Shown here: piece after piece, positions 36,901-45,716 of the stretch
Layout of the letters: each line of letters opens with the position of its first letter
Position numbering within the stretch: the stretch's first letter is position 1
IMG/VR virus record: IMGVR_UViG_3300009176_000017
Location: 1-47,363 of that record
Source: a virus
Reading direction: 5' to 3' (one strand)
Length of the DNA stretch: 47,363 nt
Position numbers and translations under genes: made by a program
The notes under the pieces: generated by a model
What the model was told of the DNA's origin: nothing
Seen by the model: the letters and a program-made list of their open reading frames with translations, nothing else
The model's database searches: none

Positions 36901-39603
36901 ATGCCGGCCAGCGTGCGGATTCCCCTCCATGACATCAAGGAGAGGGTGCAGGATTATCCGGCGTCGTCTCTCGTCGGCTTGACCGCCCCCATTACCGGGA
37001 CGACGGGCGTCCTCTACCTCTCCGGCGGGGTAATCACGGCCCAATCGTTTACATCCGGCCGAGTTCTTATCGGTGACGGGAGCAACCCGCCGATCGCTTC
37101 CCCCGAGCTTTACAAGAGCGGCGACATCCTTGTCAACCTCGCGGACCTGATCGTCGGCGGCACGTCGTACGGGGCGGACGGCTCCGTGATGATCCAGGCG
37201 GCTAGCGGCGGCCTGAATCCGAAGATCTATGGTACGAAGGGCACGTCTTCGTTTAGCGTGACCTCCTCCTCTGGTCAAACGAGCCTGGATTTGACGGCCG
37301 GTAGCGGTGCCGAGACGTTTTCCGTCCTTGTCGATCCCGCCTCAACGAGCCTGACGCTCTCGGCAACCGGCGACACACTGGCCTATGACGCTGTCGGGCA
37401 CACGTTTACGATCAGGAGCGTCCCGTATACGTGGCCCGCGGCGGATGGGATTGGCGCCCTCACGAGTGACGGGTCGGGTAATCTATCGTGGGGCGGTGGC
37501 GGTGGCGCCGTCACCGGCTCAGGCGCGAGCGGGCAGGTCACCTACTGGAACGGAACCTCCTCGATAACCGGAGACAACGGGCTCGTGTATACGCCGGGCT
37601 CGTTTCAGGTCGTCGGAAGCGTGACCGATTTCGTCAGCTCGCTTTCGGTCGGCGGCGGGTCTTCGCTACAGGTTAAGTCCGGCACGCACGACGCCCTCTT
37701 GGACGTGGCGACGAGTACCGGCTCCCGCGTCATGCTGCGGACGAGTAGCACGCCGGATATCTACCTCTCCTCGGATTCCGGCGACACTTACGCCGTCTAC
37801 AGCTCCAGCTCCAAGCCATCGCGTCTCGCCGGAGCCGTGCTTGGGGTCCGCAACGTTGACTACACGTGGCCCGCGTCGCAGGGCGGCGCGTCCACCGTGC
37901 TCACAAACAACGGTAGTGGCGGCCTGACATGGGCCGCGGCGTCCACGGGAACGGTCACCGGCACCGGCTCGGCTAATCGCGTCGCCTACTGGAGCGGCGC
38001 CTCTGCGCTGACCAGCTCTTCGACGTTCGTGTTTGATGGGACGAGCCTCGGGATCGGAACGGCGTCACCTGCGGATCTCATAACCGTCACGGCCGCCTCT
38101 GGCAACGCGGGTATGCGGCTCACTGGTCCGACCGGCAACTATCAGGCGTGCATCGCCGGTATCACTGGCGGGAACGGCTGGTCGTGGGGGCGCGAAGCGA
38201 CGACGGGCAACTTCTACCTGAATTACAACATCCCAATGGGGACGGGTACGACCAACGTCCTCGCCGTGGATCAGACCTCATACGCGGCGACGTTTTCGCG
38301 CTCCGCCACAAGCTCCGGGGCTGGCCTGATCGTCCAGAACACGTCAACGTCCGGCACGACCGCGCAGGCCGAGGTAGCCTTGGCGGCGTACGACGGCTCG
38401 ACCGTATCCCAGCTTGGCTTCTTCGGGCTCACGGCTAATTCGTGGACTTTCGGCGAGCCGCATTACCCGCAGATGACGTACGTGGAGGGCTTCGGGACGG
38501 GCGGCCTCCTCTTGGAGACGACCAACGCCTCCTCCGGCGACATCATCTTCAACACGGCTGGGTATACCGATACGTCGTTCGAGCGGATGCGTCTTAGCTT
38601 TGCCGGAAGCGCCTACATCTGGACTCCGACCGGCATCACGCCCACTCAGTACCGTACCGGCACGGCCTCGCAGTCCGGTACGACTATCACCGGGATTGGA
38701 ACCACATTCACGTCGGGCATGGTCGGAAGCTACTTCGTGTTCGACGACGGGGGAACGTCCGTCGTTTCGGCCGGGCTCATCACGGCGTTTACGAACACGA
38801 CGACGCTTACGGTTAGCGGCTCGGCGACCCGGAGCGCCCGCAACTACCGCATCGTCTATCCCGGCGTGCAGGTTGACAGCACCGGGAAGGTGGGGATTGG
38901 CGCGGCGACCACCTCGGACGCCCTCAACGTTGGCGGGAATGTCACGGCGACCTCCTACAACAAAATGGCGATCACGGCGCCGGCCACGAGCAGCACGCTT
39001 GCGGTGGCGGATGGGAAGACGCTGACGGCCAACGCCTCAATCACGATGGCCGGGACGGATGGCATCACGACCACCTTCCCGCCATCGGCCGTGACTCTCG
39101 GTGGGTTTTATCAGTCCCAGACGGGCGGCGGGACGGCAACGATCACGTTCTCGTCTATCCCCGGCGGTTTCCGCGTCCTTAAAATTTACTTCATCGGAAG
39201 GGACACGAAATCGGCCACGGCCCAGACCGTCTCCCTCAAGGTCAACGGGGACGCGACATCTGGGAACTATGCGTCGTCGGTTGTTGACACGGGCAACGGG
39301 ACAACGATCGGCTCCTCCACCGCCGCGGCCTCCGCGTCCGGCATGGCGCTTATGTCGATGCCCGGCGCGACGGCGACGGCTAGCTATTTTTCGCAGGCGG
39401 AGATCACCATCGTTAGTTATGCTGGGACGACCGCCTTTAAAACCGTCGTGATGGACGGCGGGGTCATGACCGGAAGCCCCGGAATCCAAAAGCAAGAGAC
39501 GGTGGGCGTCTACAAGGGTACGGGCGCCATCACCCAGATAGACCTAATCACGGACGGTACGGCGTTCGCCAGTGGCACGATCGCCTACCTTATACTTATT
39601 TAG
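36901..39603 (+). CDS. tail fibre protein
   Basis: A 900-aa, low-charge, Gly/Ser/Thr-rich protein. It has repeated units of the kind found in trimeric fibres: TWPA ... LTSDGSGNLSW / TWPA ... LTNNGSGGLTW each followed by VTG(S/T)G and a YW segment, and GIGTASPADLITV / GIGAATTSDALNV units. One shared beta module lies at about 585-660 (TGIGTTFTSGMVGSYF). No intramolecular chaperone (peptidase S74) was seen at the C-terminus. Host recognition is the likely role. Confidence 0.8.
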   Translation: MPASVRIPLHDIKERVQDYPASSLVGLTAPITGTTGVLYLSGGVITAQSFTSGRVLIGDGSNPPIASPELYKSGDILVNLADLIVGGTSYGADGSVMIQAASGGLNPKIYGTKGTSSFSVTSSSGQTSLDLTAGSGAETFSVLVDPASTSLTLSATGDTLAYDAVGHTFTIRSVPYTWPAADGIGALTSDGSGNLSWGGGGGAVTGSGASGQVTYWNGTSSITGDNGLVYTPGSFQVVGSVTDFVSSLSVGGGSSLQVKSGTHDALLDVATSTGSRVMLRTSSTPDIYLSSDSGDTYAVYSSSSKPSRLAGAVLGVRNVDYTWPASQGGASTVLTNNGSGGLTWAAASTGTVTGTGSANRVAYWSGASALTSSSTFVFDGTSLGIGTASPADLITVTAASGNAGMRLTGPTGNYQACIAGITGGNGWSWGREATTGNFYLNYNIPMGTGTTNVLAVDQTSYAATFSRSATSSGAGLIVQNTSTSGTTAQAEVALAAYDGSTVSQLGFFGLTANSWTFGEPHYPQMTYVEGFGTGGLLLETTNASSGDIIFNTAGYTDTSFERMRLSFAGSAYIWTPTGITPTQYRTGTASQSGTTITGIGTTFTSGMVGSYFVFDDGGTSVVSAGLITAFTNTTTLTVSGSATRSARNYRIVYPGVQVDSTGKVGIGAATTSDALNVGGNVTATSYNKMAITAPATSSTLAVADGKTLTANASITMAGTDGITTTFPPSAVTLGGFYQSQTGGGTATITFSSIPGGFRVLKIYFIGRDTKSATAQTVSLKVNGDATSGNYASSVVDTGNGTTIGSSTAAASASGMALMSMPGATATASYFSQAEITIVSYAGTTAFKTVVMDGGVMTGSPGIQKQETVGVYKGTGAITQIDLITDGTAFASGTIAYLILI

Positions 39604-39615
39604 AAGGGAAGGGAT

Positions 39616-39879
39616 ATGAACGTAACCATCGAAATTATGGAAAAGCGGATCGCGAGCCTTGAGGACACGCGCAACAAGGCGCTCGGAGAAATCAACGCCC
39701 TCCAGGGGCGTATCGAGGAGGCAAAGGCCACCCTCGCGCACCTCAAGGCCGAGGAGCCGACCGAGCCGAAGGCCAACGGCAGCGAGCCGACTCCGGCCCC
39801 TGTGAAGCGTGGCCCCGGCCGTCCCAAGGGTACTGGGAAGAAGGCGAAGGCGGCGGCGGAGGCCCAGCCGCAGGCATGA
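39616..39879 (+). CDS. AT-hook coiled-coil protein (packaging-related?)
   Basis: An 87-aa protein. ATG 39616 follows AAGGGA. Residues 1-45 are a coiled coil; residues about 64-76 carry an AT-hook (KRGPGRPKGTGKK). It overlaps the next AT-hook gene by four bases (ATGA). Lying just upstream of the large terminase, one of these two could be the small terminase or a DNA-packaging cofactor; no canonical small-terminase helix-turn-helix was seen. Confidence 0.65.
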   Translation: MNVTIEIMEKRIASLEDTRNKALGEINALQGRIEEAKATLAHLKAEEPTEPKANGSEPTPAPVKRGPGRPKGTGKKAKAAAEAQPQA

Positions 39880-40400
39880 GCGAGGAGACTGCGCCCAAGA
39901 AAAAGATCGGGCGTCCTCGCGGTAGCCGTACCCGGAAGCCCGAGGAGGAGTATTTCGCTCCCCAGGTAAAGGCCGAGGGAATCGACGCGAACGGGAAGCC
40001 GATCAAGATCGAAGCCGACTCCTACGAGCTTCGCGGTGAGACGCACGTCTTCACGCGCTACCGGAACGCCTACACGGAGCGTGAGTACGTCTCGTCTCCG
40101 CGGCGCCTCATCGTGCGGGAGCCGGCCCAGGCCGTGACGCGGACCCCGCCGTTCTCGCCTGAGATGCGCGCATGGCTTAATAACCCAACTCCGTATGCGG
40201 CCGTAAATACGACGCCCGCGCCTAACGATCATCCCCAGTATTGGGACCCCCGCGTCCCCGCGCCTACCGGCCCGAGGATCGAAGGACCGCCGCGGCTAAG
40301 GGCCGTGGAGACGCCTCTCGGCACCCAAACGCAGCTCGCCAACGGTCAGGTGGTCGTTGGCGGCTTCATGCCCGACGCGCCGGCAGGGGGCATGGGCTAG
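39876..40400 (+). CDS. AT-hook protein upstream of terminase
   Basis: A 174-aa protein with an N-terminal AT-hook (KKKIGRPRGSRTRK, about 8-21), a beta-like middle (YELRGETHVFTRYRNAYTEREYV) and a proline-rich disordered C-terminus. It is coupled to the previous gene (ATGA) and ends one base before the terminase start. Candidate DNA-binding partner of the terminase; inferred from position. Confidence 0.65.
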   Translation: MSEETAPKKKIGRPRGSRTRKPEEEYFAPQVKAEGIDANGKPIKIEADSYELRGETHVFTRYRNAYTEREYVSSPRRLIVREPAQAVTRTPPFSPEMRAWLNNPTPYAAVNTTPAPNDHPQYWDPRVPAPTGPRIEGPPRLRAVETPLGTQTQLANGQVVVGGFMPDAPAGGMG

Positions 40401-40401
40401 G

Positions 40402-43092
40402 TTGGGAGTCATCAACGGGCGGCGGCTGAGTCCAGATGCGGAGAAGGGCCTCTCGGATTTCTTCCATTTCTGCACGTTCTACTGGGGTCTCGACCTCCGG
40501 GAGCAGCCGCACCGTTTGATGACGGATTGTTTCGCCGCTAACGAGCTGGAGCCGAACAAGCCCTTCACGATGACGATTGTTCCACGTGGAACATACAAGT
40601 GCCAAAGTCGGGACGAGTACGAGGACATGGAGGGGCGCGTCCCGGTTGAGGTTGAATTGATGAAGGCGCGCGAGGGCGGTAGGCTGGTGGAGCCTAACGG
40701 CGTCGCCCCTGTGTATCGCGTCACGACGGCCTCGGGACGCTCGCTCGACGTGACCGGGAACCACCCATTCCGGACGTGGGATGGTTGGAAGAGCGTCGAT
40801 GAGGGGTTGGCGCCCGGTCAATGGGTCGCGGTGCTTCGTCGCGGCGTCTTTGGTAGCGAACATCAGCCGGAGTTGGCAAGGCTGGTCGGATGGATGCTCG
40901 CGGACGCGCATCTCCCGGCTCAGACGGTTGCTGCGCAGGACCCAGCCGAACAAGACGAGTTGATCGCGCTCGCGGAACGGTGCGGCTACAGCTCCGCCAA
41001 GATGCCGGACGGGACGGGCGTGCGTATCCACGGGATGCAGGACGTTTGGAGAGGCTGGGGTCTCTTCCGGGCCAAGAGCGCGACTAAATTCACGCCCAAT
41101 TTCGTGTTGCAGGGCGACGAGGCGACTGTGCGGGCGTATCTGGAGGGCCTTTTCCGCGATGCGGGGCTCGCGGCCGGGCGAAACGGGGGCGTGGTCTACA
41201 CGTCGATCTCGCGACGACTCGCGCGGGATGTCCAACATCTACTCGTAAAGTTTGGTCTCCACGCGCTCCTCACGGAGCTGGAAAACCTCGACGGGCGCAT
41301 GGCCGGCGTACCGGAAGGGTACGTGTGGTACACGGTCACATACACGGACCACGCCGGGATCTTTACCGAGGCGGCGCTAAACGGGCCGTCGCCGACCGAC
41401 AGGTTTCCGTCCGAATGGCGCAAGCGAATCCCGGAGGGTATGGGGCTTAAGTTGCGCGAGGCCGGGATTAGGGTAGATAACAACTATGCGACCACCCGCG
41501 ACAAGGTTCGACGCGCCGCGGAGTTTCTCGGCGACGAATGGCTCGTCGCGCTTTGCGATTCGGACGTAGGTTTCGAGCCGATCAAGAGCGTGCGTTATCT
41601 TGGCGAGATGGAAACCGTAGCCGCCGAAAGCGAGACGCACACCCTTGGCGACGGTGACATCTTGACCCATAACTCGTCGATCGGCGCCCGTGCGCTCCCC
41701 GTCTGGAAGCAGCTTCGGCGGATCTACCTCGACGACAACCCCTACCACCGCATCATGCTCGTGTCGTCCACGCTGCGCCTCATGGAGCAGCACATGGGCG
41801 TTATCGAGCGGCAGCTTCGGTTCAACGCGAAGCTCAACGAAGCCTACGGACCCCTCTGGGCGAATGCCACGAGGGGCGGCGACGGCTCCAAGGGTGAGTT
41901 CGGCTTCAACCTCTTCCAGCGGATTCAGGCGGGGCCTCTCGCGGCTATCTCCGAACCTAACTTCTGGATCGGCTCGATTCGCGCCGCCTCTACCGGCCTC
42001 CACGCCGATGAGGCGATCTGCGATGACATGAACGATAAGGAAAACTCGCGGACGCCGCTCCAGCGGGAGAAGGTCCACGAGCACTGGAACCTGATCTTTC
42101 CCCTGATCGGGACTGAGACCGGCGCCGACGCGAAGATCACGTTCATCGGGACGCCTTGGCATGACGACGACGTGCGCGGGCGAATCCTTCGAAACGAGGA
42201 CGCGCTCCAGGCGGAGGATGCGGATTACAACTCCCGGTGGACCGTCACCGTCCGCGGCTGCTACAACGACGACGGCTCTTCGTTCTTCCCGGAGAAGCTC
42301 CCGCTCGAAAGGCTGGAGAAGCTCAAGAACGACATGGGGCCTCGTCTCTTCGCTGCGAATTACGAGTGCGATCCGGTCGGCGATACCGGCTTCGTGGACG
42401 AGGACCAGATCCAGTGGAAGAGCCGGGCCAACTTCCCCGCTCTCCGTGACGGTCGGATCACGGTGGACCCGAACCAGCACTCGGACGCGAAGACGAACGG
42501 CTGCTACGCCGCGATCATGGTCACGGCCTACGACAAGTTCGCGAAGATGTACGTTCAAGATGCCCGCGGCGCCCGCGAATGGGACACGCTGGACCTCATC
42601 AACGCTCTTTTCGAGCTTCAAGAAATCTACCCCAACTACCCAATCTTCATCGAAGATGCCCACATGGCTCACTTCGCGCAGGCGGTATCTCTGGAAGAGG
42701 CCCGGCGCAGCGATGAGCAGGGGAAGAGGGTCCACCTCCGCATCAACTACATGCCGGTGGACTACAAGGCGTCGAAGTATGAGAGGGCTGATCGTCTCCG
42801 CCCGCGCTTCCGCAACCGGGCCGTCTTCTTCGCCGACGAGATTTCCCCGAAGATCAAGCTGGAGATCAAGGAAGAGCTGATTCGCGGCCCCGAAGTCGCT
42901 CGGTTCAAGGACTTCCTCGACGCCCTTGCGATGGCCGAGAACGGCGTCCGGCCGCGGCTCAACGGCGACGGGACGTTCAAGGAAGTCGGAGCCATCGCGA
43001 CGAGACAGACCCAGGAGGAGAAGGAATGGCGCCCGACGTGGGGCTCCGCCTTCCCCGGCCACAAGATCGAAGTCGAGGTTGCGGCGAAGTGA
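40402..43092 (+). CDS. terL: large terminase subunit interrupted by an intein
   Basis: The precursor is 896 aa from TTG 40402 (ATG 40357 in the same frame is possible but overlaps the previous gene). After removal of the 358-aa intein (40600-41673) the terminase is 538 aa. The ATPase site is IVPRGTYK joined to SSIGARALP across the intein; the Walker B region is AICDDMND. The C-terminal RNase-H-like nuclease shows TVDPNQH, IEDAHMAH and DFLDALAMAENG. It drives DNA packaging and cuts genome ends. A parS-type palindrome coincides with the Walker A codons. The stop overlaps the portal GTG (GTGA). Confidence 0.9.
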   Translation: MGVINGRRLSPDAEKGLSDFFHFCTFYWGLDLREQPHRLMTDCFAANELEPNKPFTMTIVPRGTYKCQSRDEYEDMEGRVPVEVELMKAREGGRLVEPNGVAPVYRVTTASGRSLDVTGNHPFRTWDGWKSVDEGLAPGQWVAVLRRGVFGSEHQPELARLVGWMLADAHLPAQTVAAQDPAEQDELIALAERCGYSSAKMPDGTGVRIHGMQDVWRGWGLFRAKSATKFTPNFVLQGDEATVRAYLEGLFRDAGLAAGRNGGVVYTSISRRLARDVQHLLVKFGLHALLTELENLDGRMAGVPEGYVWYTVTYTDHAGIFTEAALNGPSPTDRFPSEWRKRIPEGMGLKLREAGIRVDNNYATTRDKVRRAAEFLGDEWLVALCDSDVGFEPIKSVRYLGEMETVAAESETHTLGDGDILTHNSSIGARALPVWKQLRRIYLDDNPYHRIMLVSSTLRLMEQHMGVIERQLRFNAKLNEAYGPLWANATRGGDGSKGEFGFNLFQRIQAGPLAAISEPNFWIGSIRAASTGLHADEAICDDMNDKENSRTPLQREKVHEHWNLIFPLIGTETGADAKITFIGTPWHDDDVRGRILRNEDALQAEDADYNSRWTVTVRGCYNDDGSSFFPEKLPLERLEKLKNDMGPRLFAANYECDPVGDTGFVDEDQIQWKSRANFPALRDGRITVDPNQHSDAKTNGCYAAIMVTAYDKFAKMYVQDARGAREWDTLDLINALFELQEIYPNYPIFIEDAHMAHFAQAVSLEEARRSDEQGKRVHLRINYMPVDYKASKYERADRLRPRFRNRAVFFADEISPKIKLEIKEELIRGPEVARFKDFLDALAMAENGVRPRLNGDGTFKEVGAIATRQTQEEKEWRPTWGSAFPGHKIEVEVAAK
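40578..40593. promoter_or_regulatory. parS-type palindrome, copy 2, in terminase Walker A codons
   Basis: TGTTCCACGTGGAACA, identical to the site at 27707-27722. It is spelled by the codons ATT GTT CCA CGT GGA ACA (Ile-Val-Pro-Arg-Gly-Thr), all ending in A or T in a genome that prefers G or C, seven bases before the intein. Confidence 0.7.
40600..41673 (+). other. intein with degenerate LAGLIDADG endonuclease
   Basis: 358 codons from Cys (TGC 40600) to His-Asn (41668-41673), followed by Ser. Splicing block B is VTGNHPF; the C-terminal block is SETHTLGDGDILTHN. The central region has dodecapeptide-like motifs LARLVGWMLADAHL and YLEGLFRDAGLAAG, and the linking pattern SISRRLARDVQHLLVKFGL. The second motif has lost the usual Asp position (RDAG in place of DADG), so DNA cutting may be weak or lost while splicing residues are kept. 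Insertion in the Walker A loop means splicing is needed for packaging. Confidence 0.9.
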
Positions 43093-45023
43093 CCGAAAAA
43101 GCGGCGGCTCCCGTTCCGAAGAATCCTTGGCCGGATCGGCTCAAGAGGATGAAGGAGCATCAGGGGAATCACTCTAAGAACTGGACGCGGAACGAGAAGC
43201 TCCTTTTCGGAGAGATCGCCGCGGCCAGCGGGGCCACGGAGACTCCTAACGCCGTTGCCTACGGGTACGCCTGCGCCAAGGCGCTCAAGGGGCAGATCTA
43301 CGTCCGCAACCCCGACACGATCGTGGACGCCCGCGCTCCCCAGTGGAGCGAGTCCGCCGCCCTCCTGACCGGCGCCGTCAACTACGACTTCGCCCAGATG
43401 GACGTGAAAACTCTGGGGAATCTGCTGATTGACGACTGCCACGTCTACGGCTACGGCGCGATCATGGAGACGATCGAGACGGAATCGAAGACGGGTACGA
43501 TCCGCTTCCCCGGCGGCGACGAAGGCGAAGCGACGATCCCCACGGAACAGAACTACGTCTGCCGGCGCATCCTCCCGCGGGACATCCTCTTCGACCCGAA
43601 GGGGCTCCTCCTCGACCTTTCGGACCATGCCTACATCGCGAGCGCGTGGTATCCCACCGTCTCTGAGCTTCGCGCCGACCCCTTCTTCTCCCTCCCGAGC
43701 GATATCGACAAATACACCGCCTGCACGGCCCTGAGCCGCCAGAAGAGCGGCGTCCAGTCGCCGGCCACGGGATTTGATGGACTCTCGGGGACGGTGGAAG
43801 AGACGGACCCGGACTACAAGACGATCTGCGTCTGGGAAATCTGGGACAAGACCTCGGGCGAAGTCCTCTACATGACGGACGACCACGAGCGGCTCATCGG
43901 GAAGCGCGAGAAGTGGCCGTTCGAGCTTCAATTCGGGGGCCGAAAGCTCTTCCCCGTCACCCTCATGGCTTTCAACCCGGTGCCGACCGGCTTCTACCCG
44001 AAGCCCTCCATCGATCTCGTGGCGCCCCAGCTCACGGCCATCAATACGCTGGAGCGCCAGCTCATCACGGACCTCACGACCAAGTGGCGGAAGTACGCCG
44101 CTTTCGCGAAGTTCATCTCGCCGGAGCAGGCGGGAGCGTTCACGGACCCGAACACGGCCAATTCCCTCATGCTCATCGACAACGACAGCTTCGACGAACT
44201 TGCGGCGGGCCAGCACGGGCACGAGGTAGACATCCGCCGCCTCCTCACGAAGATGGAGGACGTGTCCCCGCCGGCCGACACGCCGATGGGCCTAGCGCAC
44301 CTCAAGCAAGAGGTAGAGGAGATCCTCGGATACGGCCCCACGGACCGCGTAGGGCACCCGAGCACGAGATCCGCCCGAGAGGCCGTCCTCATCAACGATC
44401 GCCAGTCCAAGGGCCTCTCTAGCCTTGAGGATGCCATCGCGGAGTTCTACCGTCTCCTCGGGACGAAGCACATCCAGATTCTCCAGCAGACGATGGTGCT
44501 GCCCCGGTACGCTCGGATCGATTCCGAGTTCGCGAAGCTCTCCCTCTGGAAGCAGTACGCGCAGGGTGATGTGGCCGGAGATTTCGAGTTCGTGGTCTAT
44601 CCCGGCACGGGCGGCCCGAAGACCTCGGAGGCCAAGCAGGCGTCCGAGATGCAGCTCTTCCAGGCTGTCGCGCCCATCCTCCAGGCGATCGGCGCCGACC
44701 TCCGCCCGGCCTTCTACCGCCTCGCCCGCTACATGTCTTGGGACGACGTGGACTCCCTCTTCCGTGGCACGAAACAGGCGATGGAGAACCTCGCCGTTAC
44801 GCTCGTCAAGGCGCAGCAGGGGGCGGTTACCGGGCCGCAGTTCCTTGAGGCCGCCTCTCAGGCTGTCCTCGCCTACCTCACGCCGGAGCAGTTCGCCATG
44901 CTCCAGCAACAGCTCAAGCAGCAGATGAGCGGCGGGGGTGCGGCCTCGCAGGGAAGCGCGCCGGCTCCGACCGGGATGCGCGGGGACGCCAACCCCTTGG
45001 CAACGAGCGCAGGAGTCTCCTAA
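43089..45023 (+). CDS. portal protein
   Basis: A 644-aa protein with GTG 43089 overlapping the terminase stop. It has the mixed alpha/beta plan and length of podovirus-type portals. A helical N-terminus is followed by a core (DDCHVYGYGAIMETIE, RRILPRDILFDP, VWEIWDKTSGEVLYM), a long helix (LERQLITDLTTKWRKYA), and a Gln-rich C-terminal barrel-like helix (LQQQLKQQMSGGGAAS). Position between terminase and scaffold/capsid supports the call. It forms the ring at the packaging vertex. Confidence 0.85.
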   Translation: MTEKAAAPVPKNPWPDRLKRMKEHQGNHSKNWTRNEKLLFGEIAAASGATETPNAVAYGYACAKALKGQIYVRNPDTIVDARAPQWSESAALLTGAVNYDFAQMDVKTLGNLLIDDCHVYGYGAIMETIETESKTGTIRFPGGDEGEATIPTEQNYVCRRILPRDILFDPKGLLLDLSDHAYIASAWYPTVSELRADPFFSLPSDIDKYTACTALSRQKSGVQSPATGFDGLSGTVEETDPDYKTICVWEIWDKTSGEVLYMTDDHERLIGKREKWPFELQFGGRKLFPVTLMAFNPVPTGFYPKPSIDLVAPQLTAINTLERQLITDLTTKWRKYAAFAKFISPEQAGAFTDPNTANSLMLIDNDSFDELAAGQHGHEVDIRRLLTKMEDVSPPADTPMGLAHLKQEVEEILGYGPTDRVGHPSTRSAREAVLINDRQSKGLSSLEDAIAEFYRLLGTKHIQILQQTMVLPRYARIDSEFAKLSLWKQYAQGDVAGDFEFVVYPGTGGPKTSEAKQASEMQLFQAVAPILQAIGADLRPAFYRLARYMSWDDVDSLFRGTKQAMENLAVTLVKAQQGAVTGPQFLEAASQAVLAYLTPEQFAMLQQQLKQQMSGGGAASQGSAPAPTGMRGDANPLATSAGVS

Positions 45024-45271
45024 TGGCTACGCACGGCTGCATCGGCAATCCCTGTTGGATCTGCCATCCGGAGTACGCGCCGCGCACCGTTGCGGCCCGC
45101 GCCGAGCTAAGGATGTGGGCTAGGGATAGGCTCTCTAAGTTGATGCCGGACGGTGCGATTTATCAGACCGACCCAAAAGACTGGAGTGAAGGCACCTACG
45201 CGATGGTGCTCCCTCCGTGCCCGGAACGGCGAGACGAGATGCCCCGCGACGGGGAATGGGTGGGCGAATGA
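45023..45271 (+). CDS. 82-aa Cys-rich protein
   Basis: ATG 45023 overlaps the portal stop (TAATG). It has C-x4-C-x2-C in GCIGNPCWICHPEY, then a helix and an acidic end. It is coupled to the next gene (ATGA). Likely metal-binding; role in the head operon unknown. Confidence 0.7.
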   Translation: MATHGCIGNPCWICHPEYAPRTVAARAELRMWARDRLSKLMPDGAIYQTDPKDWSEGTYAMVLPPCPERRDEMPRDGEWVGE

Positions 45272-45708
45272 CGGCTCACGACTTCCAGTGCCTCCGGTGC
45301 GGAAAGGTGTTCGAGCTGTTCTTGGACTACGCCCTAAACACCGTGAATTGCCGTTACGAGTGCGGCGGCATCGCTCAGAGGGTGTGGCTCAAGGCGCCCG
45401 GCGTCATCGGAGACATCACGCCCGGCTACGACATCCAGCTCGGGAAGTACGTCAGCTCCCGGCAAGAGCGGGACCGAATCCTAAAAGAGCGCGGTCTCGT
45501 GGCGATCGGCCCCGATGAGTCCCGCCGTTGGGATAACGTCCGGCACGAGGCGCCCGACCCACCGATGGACCGCGCGAGGCTCGTAGACGCCTACGAAAAG
45601 GCCGTCTCCGATCACGTCAACGGAAGAGTCGCGCCGGTAGAAACGCGGCCCGCGCCGGAAATCGACATACTTGCAGATGGCGGTAGCGCTATCACGAGTC
45701 TAGAATAG
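45268..45708 (+). CDS. FmdB-type zinc-ribbon protein
   Basis: A 146-aa protein starting at ATG 45268 (ATGA coupling). Residues 1-35 match the FmdB/regulatory zinc-ribbon pattern (DFQCLRCGKVFELF ... CRYECGGIAQRVW). The middle, with SSRQERDRILKERGL, is typical of phage versions of this protein found near capsid genes. The C-terminal half is helical. Its role in the head operon is unknown. Confidence 0.8.
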   Translation: MTAHDFQCLRCGKVFELFLDYALNTVNCRYECGGIAQRVWLKAPGVIGDITPGYDIQLGKYVSSRQERDRILKERGLVAIGPDESRRWDNVRHEAPDPPMDRARLVDAYEKAVSDHVNGRVAPVETRPAPEIDILADGGSAITSLE

Positions 45709-45716
45709 GAGTGACG

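Noticed and set aside
41377-43062. Long minus-strand open frame (561 codons) antisense to terminase
   Set aside because: Mirror frame of a recognisable terminase/intein; composition is low-information Arg/Val/Asp; no supporting start signal.
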